Shown here: piece by piece, positions 39,405 through 45,880 of the stretch | Position numbering within the stretch: the first letter of the stretch is position 1 | How the letters are laid out: every line of letters starts with the position of its first letter | Origin: an uncultured Peptococcaceae bacterium | Lineage (GTDB): Bacteria > Bacillota > Peptococcia > Peptococcales > Peptococcaceae | Direction: 5' to 3' | Assembly: GCA_910585405.1 (NCBI GenBank) | Contig: CAJUDO010000024.1 | Span: 1 to 45,880 of the forward strand | Length of the DNA: 45,880 nucleotides | Program-made: the position numbers and the translations under genes | Notes under the pieces: model-generated | Database searches by the model: none | The model's input: the letters and a program-made list of their open reading frames with translations, nothing else | What the model was told of the DNA's origin: nothing

Positions 39405-40308
39405 TTTTGAAAACTCCCTTGTATTTTTTCACTAATTGTACCGGCTGATAGGACAATTTTGCCTTGCGCAGGCCTTCATCGCCGGTGTCCTCCTCGCGAT
39501 TCACAAATTGTACATCCGGCCACGCATGCAATAAAAATTCCTGATTGATCGCGCCGTACAGTCCATTGACCAGACCGTTGGCCTTTTCCACATGAATTAC
39601 TACTGTATTGTCGTTGAGCATCTCGCCCATGGTGAATGCTTCAATTTGTCCCTGAATCCGAATCACAGCGCCCACATAGTCCAATTCCTCAAAAAAGTCC
39701 AGAGCTTCACGGATTGCTTTCTTCTCACAAATCAAGCCGTCGCTGAATTTGCCGCTGCATTCTTTTTGTTTGCACCACAAATTGATATACTCCCATACTT
39801 CCTCACGCATATCGGCAGTAAGGGGCTCATAAACATGGTCGGGATAATTTTTGTGGAAATTGCTGAGATGATTTCGTTTGCTGTGATATTTGCGACCCTT
39901 CAGCTCACGTAAATCCGCTCCGTTGTATAGATAGTCCTCCAAATCCCTTTCCTCTTCAAATTCAAACATTCCGGGACAGGATTGCTCCAGCATAGCGCGC
40001 AGCTCCTCGGTCACTGCCCGCAGCATCAGGGGTTTCCCCTGCTGTGCAAAGTATTCCCGCATTTGTAAGATTACGCCCTGCACATCATGCTGCGCGTAAT
40101 CCCCATAAGGGGGCAAAATCCAACTTTCATCGCTTTGCCCCGGCTTGATTACCAAAAGACCATCCACGACCGTCCACTGCACCGCATAGCAGTCCCGCCA
40201 TATAAATAGATTTGTAAAGGTACATTCAGAGTTTTGATATTGACCCTGCTGAAAATATTCATCGATTATCTTTTTGTCTTCCAATTTTAAGTTTTGAAAT
40301 TCTATCAT
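39397..40308 (-). CDS. DUF2156 (phosphatidylglycerol lysyltransferase C-terminal-like) protein
   Basis: A 303-aa soluble protein with two GNAT-like folds of the DUF2156 family. Seen are SECTFTNLFIWRDCY near the start, KYHSKRNHLSNFHKNYP, EALDFFEELDYVGAVIRIQGQIEAFTMGE in outline, VIHVEKAN and the closing QEFLLHAWPDVQFVNREEDTGDEGLRKAK region. This fold is the cytoplasmic catalytic part of MprF, which transfers lysine to lipids, but here there are no membrane helices, so the acceptor is unknown. I start at ATG 40308 after GTGAGG. It overlaps the Eis-like gene by eight bases. Confidence 0.87.
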   Translation of the reverse strand: MIEFQNLKLEDKKIIDEYFQQGQYQNSECTFTNLFIWRDCYAVQWTVVDGLLVIKPGQSDESWILPPYGDYAQHDVQGVILQMREYFAQQGKPLMLRAVTEELRAMLEQSCPGMFEFEEERDLEDYLYNGADLRELKGRKYHSKRNHLSNFHKNYPDHVYEPLTADMREEVWEYINLWCKQKECSGKFSDGLICEKKAIREALDFFEELDYVGAVIRIQGQIEAFTMGEMLNDNTVVIHVEKANGLVNGLYGAINQEFLLHAWPDVQFVNREEDTGDEGLRKAKLSYQPVQLVKKYKGVFKNA

Positions 40309-40326
40309 TTTCCTCACCCAAGTTAT

Positions 40327-40354
40327 ATTATACACAGAGTATGAAAAAAGCAAA
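40327..40354 (-). promoter_or_regulatory. Promoter of the DUF2156-Eis operon
   Basis: Minus strand: TTTGCT (40349-40354), 16-base spacer, perfect TATAAT (40327-40332), about 19 bases before the ATG. Confidence 0.6.
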
Positions 40355-40474
40355 CCCTATTTTTACAGAGCTGTTTTTTCTATCGTATTACTTCTTCCAT
40401 AAATCTGTTCTTTCCTTTTTTTCTGCTTCATTGTATGATAACAGATAGATACATAGAAAAAGGAGCGCTTCGCT

Positions 40475-41536
40475 ATGAACCAGAAATCTTATCACAAAGC
40501 CGACCATCTCACCATTCTTTCTGCTAATTGCATCAATCGCATCAGTCCTCTGGCCAACTGCGCCATCTGTCAGCAGCTCTGTCCGGCGCAGGCATTGGCC
40601 TTCACCGAGCAGCACTGGCAGGCTGTCGACTGCACACTTTGCGGCTTATGCGTTTCTGCCTGCCCTACCGGAACATTCCAGATTGATTATCCCGCTCTAC
40701 TTTCCCTACCTAAAGCAGAGCCGCTGCAGCTCTGCTGTGCGCGCAACGCTCTCGCGCCCCAGGAAGCGCTGCGCCTGAATTGCCTGCAGCAGCTTTCGCC
40801 GCTGACAATATTGGAGCTGTTGTATCGTCACGGTCATATCACCCTTTACCTTACGCCCGCACTGTGCCAGCAATGCGCCCATCAGTGGTATGCCGTGGGT
40901 CTGCAGCAACAGCTGGCGCAATATCAAATTCCTTCCGAACGGCTGCAAATCATACTGCAGGAACCGCAGCTTGCACAAGACAAAAAAAATAATTCACGGC
41001 GCGCGCTGTTCCAAGAGCTTTTTCAGCGCACAGAAACCCAATCAAAAAAGGCGCTGACGCACAACTTCCAAACCCTTGCCGCCAATCCTATCTTTGCCGG
41101 AGAAGAAACGCAAGAAGAAGCCGTGGCATTTCCCAGCCGTCTGCCCCTTTATGCATTCTATGCAAAAAAAGAGCTGCCGGTACATTCCGGAGACACACTG
41201 CCCTTTCGCGCGCTTTCCTGCCAGGCCTGCAACTTTTGTGGCGCCTGTGCGAATCTTTGTCCTACCCAGGCCCTGACAATCACAACAACGGACAGCGACA
41301 GCGAAATTCCCCAAAAGGAATTGCTATTTCACCCCGAGTTGTGTATCGGCTGCAATCTCTGCCAGCAAATCTGCATGCAGCATAAACTGCAATGGGAGGA
41401 CTTCATGACCCAGCAGCAATTCGTACAAACACCCCACATCCTTGCCCAAAGCAGCGAAAAAATTTGCAGTCAATGCGGCCATGCCTTTTATCAATGGCCG
41501 CCCAGCGATGAAAAAATCTGTCCCTATTGTCACTAA
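40475..41536 (+). CDS. Four-cluster ferredoxin-like protein with C-terminal zinc ribbon
   Basis: A 353-aa protein I cannot assign to a named family. Two ferredoxin-like blocks are present. The first has C29xxC32xxxC36-Pro with C19, and C53xxC56xxC59xxxC63-Pro. The second has C252xxC255xxC258xxxC262-Pro and C290xxC293xxC296xxxC300, so up to four [4Fe-4S] clusters could bind, though the first motif is irregular. Between them is a region with C87-C88, C103 and a CQQC pair (131-134). The end is a zinc ribbon, C331SQC334...C349PYC352. There is no signal peptide or membrane helix. AAGGAG precedes ATG 40475. It is monocistronic with a strong terminator. Confidence 0.85.
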   Translation: MNQKSYHKADHLTILSANCINRISPLANCAICQQLCPAQALAFTEQHWQAVDCTLCGLCVSACPTGTFQIDYPALLSLPKAEPLQLCCARNALAPQEALRLNCLQQLSPLTILELLYRHGHITLYLTPALCQQCAHQWYAVGLQQQLAQYQIPSERLQIILQEPQLAQDKKNNSRRALFQELFQRTETQSKKALTHNFQTLAANPIFAGEETQEEAVAFPSRLPLYAFYAKKELPVHSGDTLPFRALSCQACNFCGACANLCPTQALTITTTDSDSEIPQKELLFHPELCIGCNLCQQICMQHKLQWEDFMTQQQFVQTPHILAQSSEKICSQCGHAFYQWPPSDEKICPYCH

Positions 41537-41561
41537 ACAGGCAAACGATATTCGGCAAGAG

Positions 41562-41617
41562 AAAAGCTGCTGCATTGTATACTTTGACGACACAATGCAA
41601 CAGCTCTTTTATTTTTA
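41562..41617 (+). terminator. Terminator between the ferredoxin-like gene and rlpA
   Basis: The arms AGCTGcTGCATTGT (41565-41578) and ACAATGCAaCAGCT (41592-41605) pair with one mismatch and are followed by CTTTTATTTTT. It lies between convergent genes and probably serves both. Confidence 0.85.
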
Positions 41618-41637
41618 GTCAGTCCATTATTATTTTA

Positions 41638-42579
41638 TCATGGATAAGAGACAATTTCCAGTGTCACTTCTCCAACGCCTTTCCCCAGCATGCCCAGTTC
41701 TTTGGCCGCAGCAGTAGACAAATCTATCACTCTGCCATAGGCATAGGGACCGCGGTCGTTAATTCGCACATTCACCGAGCGATTATTCCATTTGGCTGTC
41801 ACGCGCACCACCGTTCCAAAGGGCAGCGTTTTGTGCGCCGCAGTCAACGCGTCCTTATTGTAGGCTTCCCCGCTGGAAGTCCTGCGCCCCTGGAATTTAG
41901 CTCCGTAATAGGAAGCGATTCCTCTTTGATATACATCCCCGCTGCTGGCAGTTGCGCCTGTTGCACGAGCCTGCAACCCTGCTGAACGGGATACCGCAGG
42001 CGCGGTGGTTTTTTGATACACTGGCAAATTCAAAAGTTTTTTGTAACTAATCCCGCCATTTGTAGGATTAAAAACCGTAGCCTCTTTTTTCTTTTTTTCA
42101 TCGCACAAAGTCAATACACTTTTTTCTTTGTTCCACACCACAGCGCAATTCATAACGTCGGCATAAAAATGAACCGGCAGATACAAAATGCTGTCCTCAT
42201 GTCGCAAAGCGTATTTTTTTTGATCTACACCATAGGCTTCACACTTTTTCAAATCAACAAGCAACTGGTAGCGTTCTCCACCTGCAGTGATAATCACTTT
42301 GTCCTCCGCCTCACCAATTCCCCAGCTTACGCTGGCGCCATAGGCACTCAGCACCTCCCGCAAAGGCAAATAGGTGACATCTTCGCTTTTAATCGCTGCA
42401 TTCTCGCATTTTATTGTTTGTGTCCTATATTCAATCGTTAAGCTGTCTTCTTCTGCGTCATAAAATGCACCTGCATCCTCGGTTTCGGATACAGCTCCTC
42501 CTTCGGTGGCAGCGTACACTGGTAAAACCAGCAACAACAAAGAAAGTGTCAAAAAAGGCAGAAGTAAAAACTTCTTCAT
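41638..42579 (-). CDS. RlpA-like (double-psi beta-barrel) cell-wall protein with stalk domain
   Basis: A 313-aa exported protein: signal peptide of about 24 residues, then a stalk ('copper amine oxidase N-terminal') domain at about 50-160 (YLPLREVLSAYGASVSWGI, SILYLPVHFYADVMN). The C-terminal 100 residues are an RlpA/3D-like double-psi beta-barrel: GIASYYGAKFQGRRTSSGE, AAHKTLPFGTVVRVTA, INDRGPYAYGRVIDLSTAA. RlpA proteins act on or bind peptidoglycan; some are lytic transglycosylases cutting denuded glycans at the septum. The catalytic Asp region (INDRGP) is kept. The stalk probably holds it near the wall. It is convergent with the ferredoxin-like gene. Confidence 0.9.
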   Translation of the reverse strand: MKKFLLLPFLTLSLLLLVLPVYAATEGGAVSETEDAGAFYDAEEDSLTIEYRTQTIKCENAAIKSEDVTYLPLREVLSAYGASVSWGIGEAEDKVIITAGGERYQLLVDLKKCEAYGVDQKKYALRHEDSILYLPVHFYADVMNCAVVWNKEKSVLTLCDEKKKKEATVFNPTNGGISYKKLLNLPVYQKTTAPAVSRSAGLQARATGATASSGDVYQRGIASYYGAKFQGRRTSSGEAYNKDALTAAHKTLPFGTVVRVTAKWNNRSVNVRINDRGPYAYGRVIDLSTAAAKELGMLGKGVGEVTLEIVSYP

Positions 42580-42611
42580 TGGCGACTCCCCTTTCCATCT
42601 GAATTGACACT

Positions 42612-42640
42612 ATTATACCAAAAAAAAACGTTTCCGTAAA
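42612..42640 (-). promoter_or_regulatory. Promoter of rlpA
   Basis: Minus strand: TTTACG (42635-42640), 17-base spacer, perfect TATAAT (42612-42617). The inverted repeat at 42643-42674 begins two bases upstream of the -35 box. Confidence 0.65.
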
Positions 42641-42642
42641 GT

Positions 42643-42674
42643 AAAATTACATTTATATACATTTATGTAATTTT
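42643..42674. repeat. Perfect 10-bp inverted repeat next to the rlpA promoter
   Basis: The arms AAAATTACAT (42643-42652) and ATGTAATTTT (42665-42674) are perfect and separated by 12 bases. Its position just upstream of the rlpA -35 element suggests an operator. It has no T run on either side, so it is unlikely to be a terminator. Confidence 0.5.
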
Positions 42675-42890
42675 GCGCTTTTCACTTGATATCAGATTTC
42701 CCATTTTGCCATTAAACTATGTACGCAAAAACTTTTTCTTCCCATTCGCTAAAAAATGCCGTTTCAACAAAAAACGGCTCAACAAAGCCATTTTTATCCT
42801 TTACTATAAAATGGAATAACACAAGGTATCTTTTATTTTTATACTATAAAACTTCTCATTTCATTTTGTGGAAATCATCATTTTATATAC
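42675..42890. other. AT-rich spacer with hairpin and promoter-like repeats
   Basis: No gene is seen. It contains a GCCGTTT/AAACGGC hairpin at 42759-42779 and two copies of ACTATAAAA, at about 42802 and 42843, that look like -10 elements. The terminator at 42891-42931 follows, so a transcript of roughly 85-130 bases could be made on the plus strand. No known RNA family is recognised. Confidence 0.3.
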
Positions 42891-42931
42891 AAAAAATGAC
42901 CTCGATTTTCTCTGTTCGAGGCCATTTTTTT
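42891..42931. terminator. Bidirectional terminator-like hairpin
   Basis: AAAAAATGACCTCGA and TCGAGGCCATTTTTTT pair with one mismatch around a 10-base loop, with T runs on both strands. On the plus strand it ends any transcript from the upstream spacer. On the minus strand it could end menG readthrough. Confidence 0.75.
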
Positions 42932-42992
42932 CGTATAATTTAATTACAAAGTGGTTACAATTTATAAAAAATACACAAAAGGAGGCATTCCT

Positions 42993-43160
42993 GTGCAGAA
43001 ACGTGCTTATTTTTTGCAAATCTGCTTTGCAATTCTTTCCTGCGTACTTTTAGGAAAGCTGGCATATGAAGAATTATATCGCAGCGCCCTTCTCACTGGC
43101 ACACTCAGCCCCCAGTCAAGCTGGGTTATATGGCTGCAGCAACTGATACAGAGATTTTAG
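42993..43160 (+). CDS. Small membrane protein, unknown
   Basis: A 55-aa protein starting at GTG 42993 behind a strong AAAGGAGG. It has one N-terminal membrane helix (about residues 6-22, YFLQICFAILSCVLLGKLA) and a short amphipathic tail with three tryptophan or aromatic residues near the end. I do not recognise it. A TATAAT at 42934-42939 may drive it, without a good -35 box. Its stop TAG is immediately followed by the reversed stop of menG, so the two genes converge with no spacing and no terminator between. Confidence 0.65.
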   Translation: MQKRAYFLQICFAILSCVLLGKLAYEELYRSALLTGTLSPQSSWVIWLQQLIQRF

Positions 43161-43880
43161 CTACTGTTTCGTGCCCCAGTAAATCGTCGCAGCGCCAAAG
43201 CCCACGCCTTTATAGCTGGCGTCCCGCATACCGGCGTTTAAAAACATCTGTTTAATCTCTTCCTGAGGAGGTAAGGTCCGTAAGGACTCGGCCAACCAGG
43301 TATACGCCGGAAACTTCTCAGCGATTTTTTTATTTTTATCTACCGCATGGCCCATTATCGGCACGATTTTATAATAGTAGATATTGAAAAACCATCTGAA
43401 TAAAAAGAATTGGGGTACTGACACGTCAATGCAGACCACACGCCCGCCCGGCGCCGTAACCCGAGCCATCTCGGAAATTGTTTTCTGGATATCCACTACA
43501 TTGCGCAGTGCAAAACCATTGGTCACCGCTTGAAATGTATTATCCGCAAAAGGTAAGTCCATGGCATCTCCCTGCACAAAAGACACATTACGGTAGTGAA
43601 GCTTTTCCAGCTTGGCATTGGCCACATCCAGCATATTCTGCGTAAAATCCAAACCGATTACTTCCCCCGCCGGCCCGACCAGTCCACGTTGCTGGAAGGT
43701 CATCTCACCAGTACCACAGCACACATCCAGCCCTTTATCACCGACCTTTAACTGCGTTTTCTGCACCACAATTTTTTGCCAGCCCTTTAACATGCCCCAC
43801 GTCATCTTATCATTCATCTGGTCATAGCTATCTGCAATCTCCGTAAAAACTTCCTGCACATATTCCGACTTTTGCTCCAT
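43161..43880 (-). CDS. menG: Demethylmenaquinone methyltransferase MenG/UbiE
   Basis: A 239-aa SAM-dependent methyltransferase that converts demethylmenaquinone to menaquinone. The SAM loop is LDVCCGTGEMTFQQRGLVG, followed by VIGLDFTQNMLDVA, the acidic VQGDAMDLPF and VTNGFALRNVVD, a UbiE/MenG signature. Near the end is YKGVGFGAATIYWGTK. The start is ATG 43880 behind GGAGGG. The usual UbiE insert PxxxxxxF...YYxxxxPxxG is present (FNIYYYKIVPIMG). No other menaquinone gene lies in the window. It indicates a quinone-based anaerobic electron transport chain. Confidence 0.94.
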   Translation of the reverse strand: MEQKSEYVQEVFTEIADSYDQMNDKMTWGMLKGWQKIVVQKTQLKVGDKGLDVCCGTGEMTFQQRGLVGPAGEVIGLDFTQNMLDVANAKLEKLHYRNVSFVQGDAMDLPFADNTFQAVTNGFALRNVVDIQKTISEMARVTAPGGRVVCIDVSVPQFFLFRWFFNIYYYKIVPIMGHAVDKNKKIAEKFPAYTWLAESLRTLPPQEEIKQMFLNAGMRDASYKGVGFGAATIYWGTKQ

Positions 43881-44063
43881 TCCCAATCCCTCCGCTTTTC
43901 CTCATCCATAACCTGTTTACTGAATCAATCTTTCTGCTTTTCTTAAGGTCATGCATCTTATTATCAGAAATCCTAATTTTTTACCAGGTCACACTTTTTC
44001 AGTATCCTTGCTTCTAAACCACTCTGCCAATCAATACTTCACTACACACATTCTTAGCTAAAG

Positions 44064-44093
44064 AAAAAAGCAGAACCTTTAAGGCCTGCTTTC
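44064..44093 (-). terminator. Terminator of the tRNA cluster
   Basis: Minus strand: AAAGCAGGCCTT, small loop, AAGGTTCTGCTTT with one mismatch pair, then TTTTCTTT. It begins three bases after the encoded CCA of tRNA-Gly. Confidence 0.85.
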
Positions 44094-44095
44094 GT

Positions 44096-44170
44096 TGGAG
44101 CGGAAGACGAGATTCGAACTCGCGACCCTCGCCTTGGCAAGGCGATGCTCTACCACTGAGCCACTTCCGC
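44096..44170 (-). tRNA. tRNA-Gly (GCC)
   Basis: The acceptor arms GCGGAAG and CTTCCGC pair; discriminator T, then an encoded CCA (44098-44096). The anticodon stem TCGCC/GGCGA holds the loop TTGCCAA, anticodon GCC. It is the last tRNA of the four-gene cluster and the only one there with encoded CCA. Confidence 0.95.
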
Positions 44171-44184
44171 ATATGAAATTGAAA

Positions 44185-44257
<73 letters not shown>

Positions 44258-44262
44258 GAACA

Positions 44263-44336
44263 CGACGCAGATGGGAATCGAACCCACGACCTCCAGCGTG
44301 ACAGGCTGGCATTCTAACCATCTGAACTACTGCGCC
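44263..44336 (-). tRNA. tRNA-Asp (GTC)
   Basis: The acceptor arms GGCGCAG and CTGCGTC pair with one G-U; discriminator G. The anticodon stem CCAGC/GCTGG holds the loop CTGTCAC, anticodon GTC. No CCA is encoded. Confidence 0.95.
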
Positions 44337-44346
44337 ACATAAAGAA

Positions 44347-44419
44347 TGGGAGTTGACGGGATCGAACCGCCGACATTCTGCTTGTAAGGCAGACGCTCTC
44401 CCAGCTGAGCTAAACTCCC
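44347..44419 (-). tRNA. tRNA-Val (TAC)
   Basis: The acceptor arms GGGAGTT and AACTCCC pair, with discriminator A. The anticodon stem TCTGC/GCAGA holds the loop CTTACAA, anticodon TAC. It is the first tRNA after the promoter. No CCA is encoded. Confidence 0.95.
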
Positions 44420-44471
44420 ACATTCTCTGCCGCCATGTGTTTTTGTGCCTTACCTCTTAGCGACATTGATT

Positions 44472-44500
44472 ATTATATATGTATCTCGTCTTTATGTCAA
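44472..44500 (-). promoter_or_regulatory. Promoter of the tRNA Val-Asp-Phe-Gly operon
   Basis: Minus strand: perfect TTGACA (44495-44500), 17-base spacer and perfect TATAAT (44472-44477), i.e. full consensus. The predicted start is about 45 bases before tRNA-Val. Confidence 0.92.
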
Positions 44501-44660
44501 CACTTTTTTTAAAAATTTTTCATTTTTTTTTACATTTTATTTTCCCTATCTAATAAGCCCTGCTGTAAAAAGCTTTGAATCCCATGATGACATCTCTTAC
44601 ACGAATTTTCTCTCATACAGGTCTCCCTTTCCCTTTTGCTCACTTCCCTCAAAACCACTA

Positions 44661-44689
44661 TTTCCACACCCACAGAAGTATGATAAAAT
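44661..44689 (+). promoter_or_regulatory. Candidate promoter of the HEAT-like gene
   Basis: TTTCCA (44661-44666), 17-base spacer, TAAAAT (44684-44689), 43 bases before the ATG at 44732. The remainder of 44501-44660 is AT-rich and holds no feature I can name. Confidence 0.5.
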
Positions 44690-44731
44690 AGAACACATAT
44701 AACACAAACGAAATTTGAAAAGGAGAACACT

Positions 44732-45181
44732 ATGCCACTTCCTATAGCAGAAACATTTGAATTGCTATTTGAAAAAAATAATCGTATTGCTTATCAGGCC
44801 TTGCAGGAGCTACAAAACGAAAGTGAAAAAAACAATTGCCTTTCTCCTTATGTCGATAGATTAAGCGATATGCTTGACAATGAAAATTCCTACATTCGCA
44901 CAAGAGGGCTTGTATTGCTGGTCTATTATGCAAAATGGGATGAAGATTATAAAATTGACGAATTGCTCGATAAATTTTTGAGACACATAACAGATATCAA
45001 ACCCATTACGGCCAGACAATGCATTAAATTGTTGCCTATCCTCGCAACGCATAAACCAGAATTAAAGGATGCTATTTTTTCCGCACTTTATAATGCGGAC
45101 ATATCTATTTATGACGACAGCATGCAACCACTAATTCGTAAAGATATTCAAAAAGCATTGAAAGAAATACAAAAATTATAA
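44732..45181 (+). CDS. HEAT-like helical protein ('SufBD protein' type)
   Basis: A 149-aa all-helical soluble protein resembling the small family that databases label 'SufBD protein'. The sequence gives successive helix pairs: RIAYQALQELQNESEKNN, VDRLSDMLDNENSYIRTRGLVLL, then DELLDKFLRHITDIKPITARQ and CIKLLPILATHKPELKDAI, with the family ending QPLIRKDIQKALKEI. HEAT-like proteins are scaffolds. The name is a label only, since it does not resemble SufB or SufD, and its function is unknown. AAAGGAG precedes the ATG. It stands alone. Confidence 0.75.
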   Translation: MPLPIAETFELLFEKNNRIAYQALQELQNESEKNNCLSPYVDRLSDMLDNENSYIRTRGLVLLVYYAKWDEDYKIDELLDKFLRHITDIKPITARQCIKLLPILATHKPELKDAIFSALYNADISIYDDSMQPLIRKDIQKALKEIQKL

Positions 45182-45311
45182 AAAACACAAATAGCAATTC
45201 AACACAAAATTTTTGCAATTTTATGATAAATAATTAAAGATCTTTATTAAAAAACAAATTCATACAAAAAACTTTTTTAAATCAACACCTACAAAAAGTT
45301 CTAGAAATTGA
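45182..45311. other. AT-rich intergenic sequence
   Basis: Starts the AT-rich tail of the window. I see no gene, terminator or structured RNA in it. Confidence 0.4.
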
Positions 45312-45413
45312 AGAAGGAATATTGACAAAGTCATAGGTGGACAAATCGTTGAACATGAAGGGATGTTGAACCCTTTGAATTTCGGGATATATCACTTGAT
45401 TAAGTCCATATAA
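45312..45413 (+). pseudogene. Possible gene remnant (NTF2/SnoaL-like tail)
   Basis: A 33-codon open stretch without a start codon follows a TGA at 45309. It translates to a protein-like segment that includes IGGQIVEHEGMLN and ends FGIYHLIKSI. The GGxIVEHxG pattern recalls the C-terminal strand of SnoaL/NTF2-like proteins. The base composition is richer in G than its surroundings. It may be the tail of a decayed gene or chance. There is no ribosome site. Confidence 0.3.
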
Positions 45414-45880
45414 AACTCATATTTTTATTTGTTAAGCAGAAACAAAGTCAATCAAGCTTATTCAGTTTTTCAAAGTATTGCTAACAACTAATAGACAAGC
45501 CCTTTAGCTGTCAGCAACCTTTTGTCATGATGTAAATCGTTTTATCATTTTATTTTTACTACAAATTCAACTTTGTCTATGTATGTTTATAATCAGTAAT
45601 TAATATTTATGACGTAGAGTAAAATAACCCCTTAATTATAACGAAATAAGAACGCAAATTCGGATAAGTTATTTCATAAAATTCACTTATAACTTCGTGT
45701 TCTTTGCACTTTAAAGTATCATATTGACACTTTGGAATACTCATTGATACTTTGGTGATACTAATGTACACTATTATGTACATAAACACCGTTATTGTTG
45801 ATAAGGTATAATAAGTTGCGCAAATTTCAGATAAGAAAAAGAGAGACATAGATTGCAGACTCTGGTAGAATGAAGTCACC
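45414..45880. other. AT-rich tail with short repeats
   Basis: No convincing gene. It holds a near-tandem 20-base repeat at 45723-45762 (ATTGAcACTTTGG and ATTGAtACTTTGG) and an inverted repeat ATGTAC-N8-GTACAT at 45764-45783. A 90-codon open frame on the minus strand (45607-45879) has no ribosome site and little protein character. The role of the repeats is unknown; they could be operators for a gene beyond the window edge. Confidence 0.4.

Noticed and set aside
44732..45181. True SufB or SufD Fe-S assembly protein
   Set aside because: At 149 aa and all-helical, it does not share the SufBD beta-helix; the name is only a database label.
45607..45879. 90-codon minus-strand frame at the window edge
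   Set aside because: It has no ribosome site, AT-driven composition and no recognisable motif. It could extend beyond the window, so it is unproven rather than excluded.

Overview
The window looks like chromosomal DNA of an anaerobic member of the Bacillota (Firmicutes), about half GC in its coding parts. I lean towards the Negativicutes (Acidaminococcaceae, Phascolarctobacterium-like), but this is inferred from gene content and not proven. The pointers are the polA-mutM-ytaF-coaE order, a pheST T-box, the Feo operon with a Cys-rich FeoB partner, the LutABC-type oxidoreductase, MenG and several 'copper amine oxidase N-terminal' (stalk) domain proteins. A perfect ParB-binding parS palindrome at 6703-6718 and a one-mismatch copy at 40-55 place the region in the origin-proximal part of a chromosome. 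I see no phage, insertion sequence or CRISPR array.

Layout. 79-5248 (minus): GIY-YIG protein, polA, mutM, ytaF and coaE, a DNA repair and CoA operon. 5366-6638 (plus): mrp/apbC-type Fe-S carrier ATPase with an unknown 87-residue partner, own promoter and terminator. 6703: parS. 6868-9873 (minus): MATE exporter overlapping a flavodoxin lipoprotein, then a LysR regulator divergent from a fumarylacetoacetate-hydrolase-family enzyme (10154-11047, plus). 11185-14630: DUF2325 protein and the iron(II) operon feoA-feoA-feoB-small Cys-rich protein. 14869-19366: CBS-domain protein, then pheS-pheT behind a T-box leader. 19580-25857 (minus): Kef-type antiporter, PepSY lipoprotein, TrmO, isochorismatase-like hydrolase, secreted glycerophosphodiesterase-like protein. 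26209-26703: stalk-domain secreted protein. 26846-26919: tRNA-Pro. 26978-30508 (minus): thiazole operon thiS-thiF-thiG-thiH-tenI, preceded by a leader with an intrinsic terminator but no recognisable TPP riboswitch.

30665-34161 (plus): a natural LutB-LutA fusion, an extended LutC-like protein and a small membrane protein, probably a lactate or related 2-hydroxyacid oxidation complex. 34377-40354 (minus): lone PstS-like lipoprotein, DegV, YloV/FakA-like DAK2 protein, Eis-like acetyltransferase and a DUF2156 protein. 40475-41617 (plus): an unusual four-cluster ferredoxin-like protein with a zinc ribbon. 41638-42640 (minus): RlpA-like cell-wall protein whose promoter abuts a 10-bp inverted repeat. 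42993-43880: a 55-residue membrane protein converging end-to-end on menG. 44096-44500: tRNA Val-Asp-Phe-Gly operon with a near-perfect promoter. 44732-45181: HEAT-like 'SufBD' protein. The last 700 bases are AT-rich, with a possible gene remnant and short repeats.

Taken together the region is mainly housekeeping plus anaerobic redox functions: iron uptake, Fe-S handling (Mrp, ferredoxins), menaquinone methylation, 2-hydroxyacid oxidation and thiamin-thiazole synthesis. The least explained items are the Mrp partner, the four-cluster ferredoxin, the LutBA fusion with its Cys-bearing LutC tail, and the thi leader.
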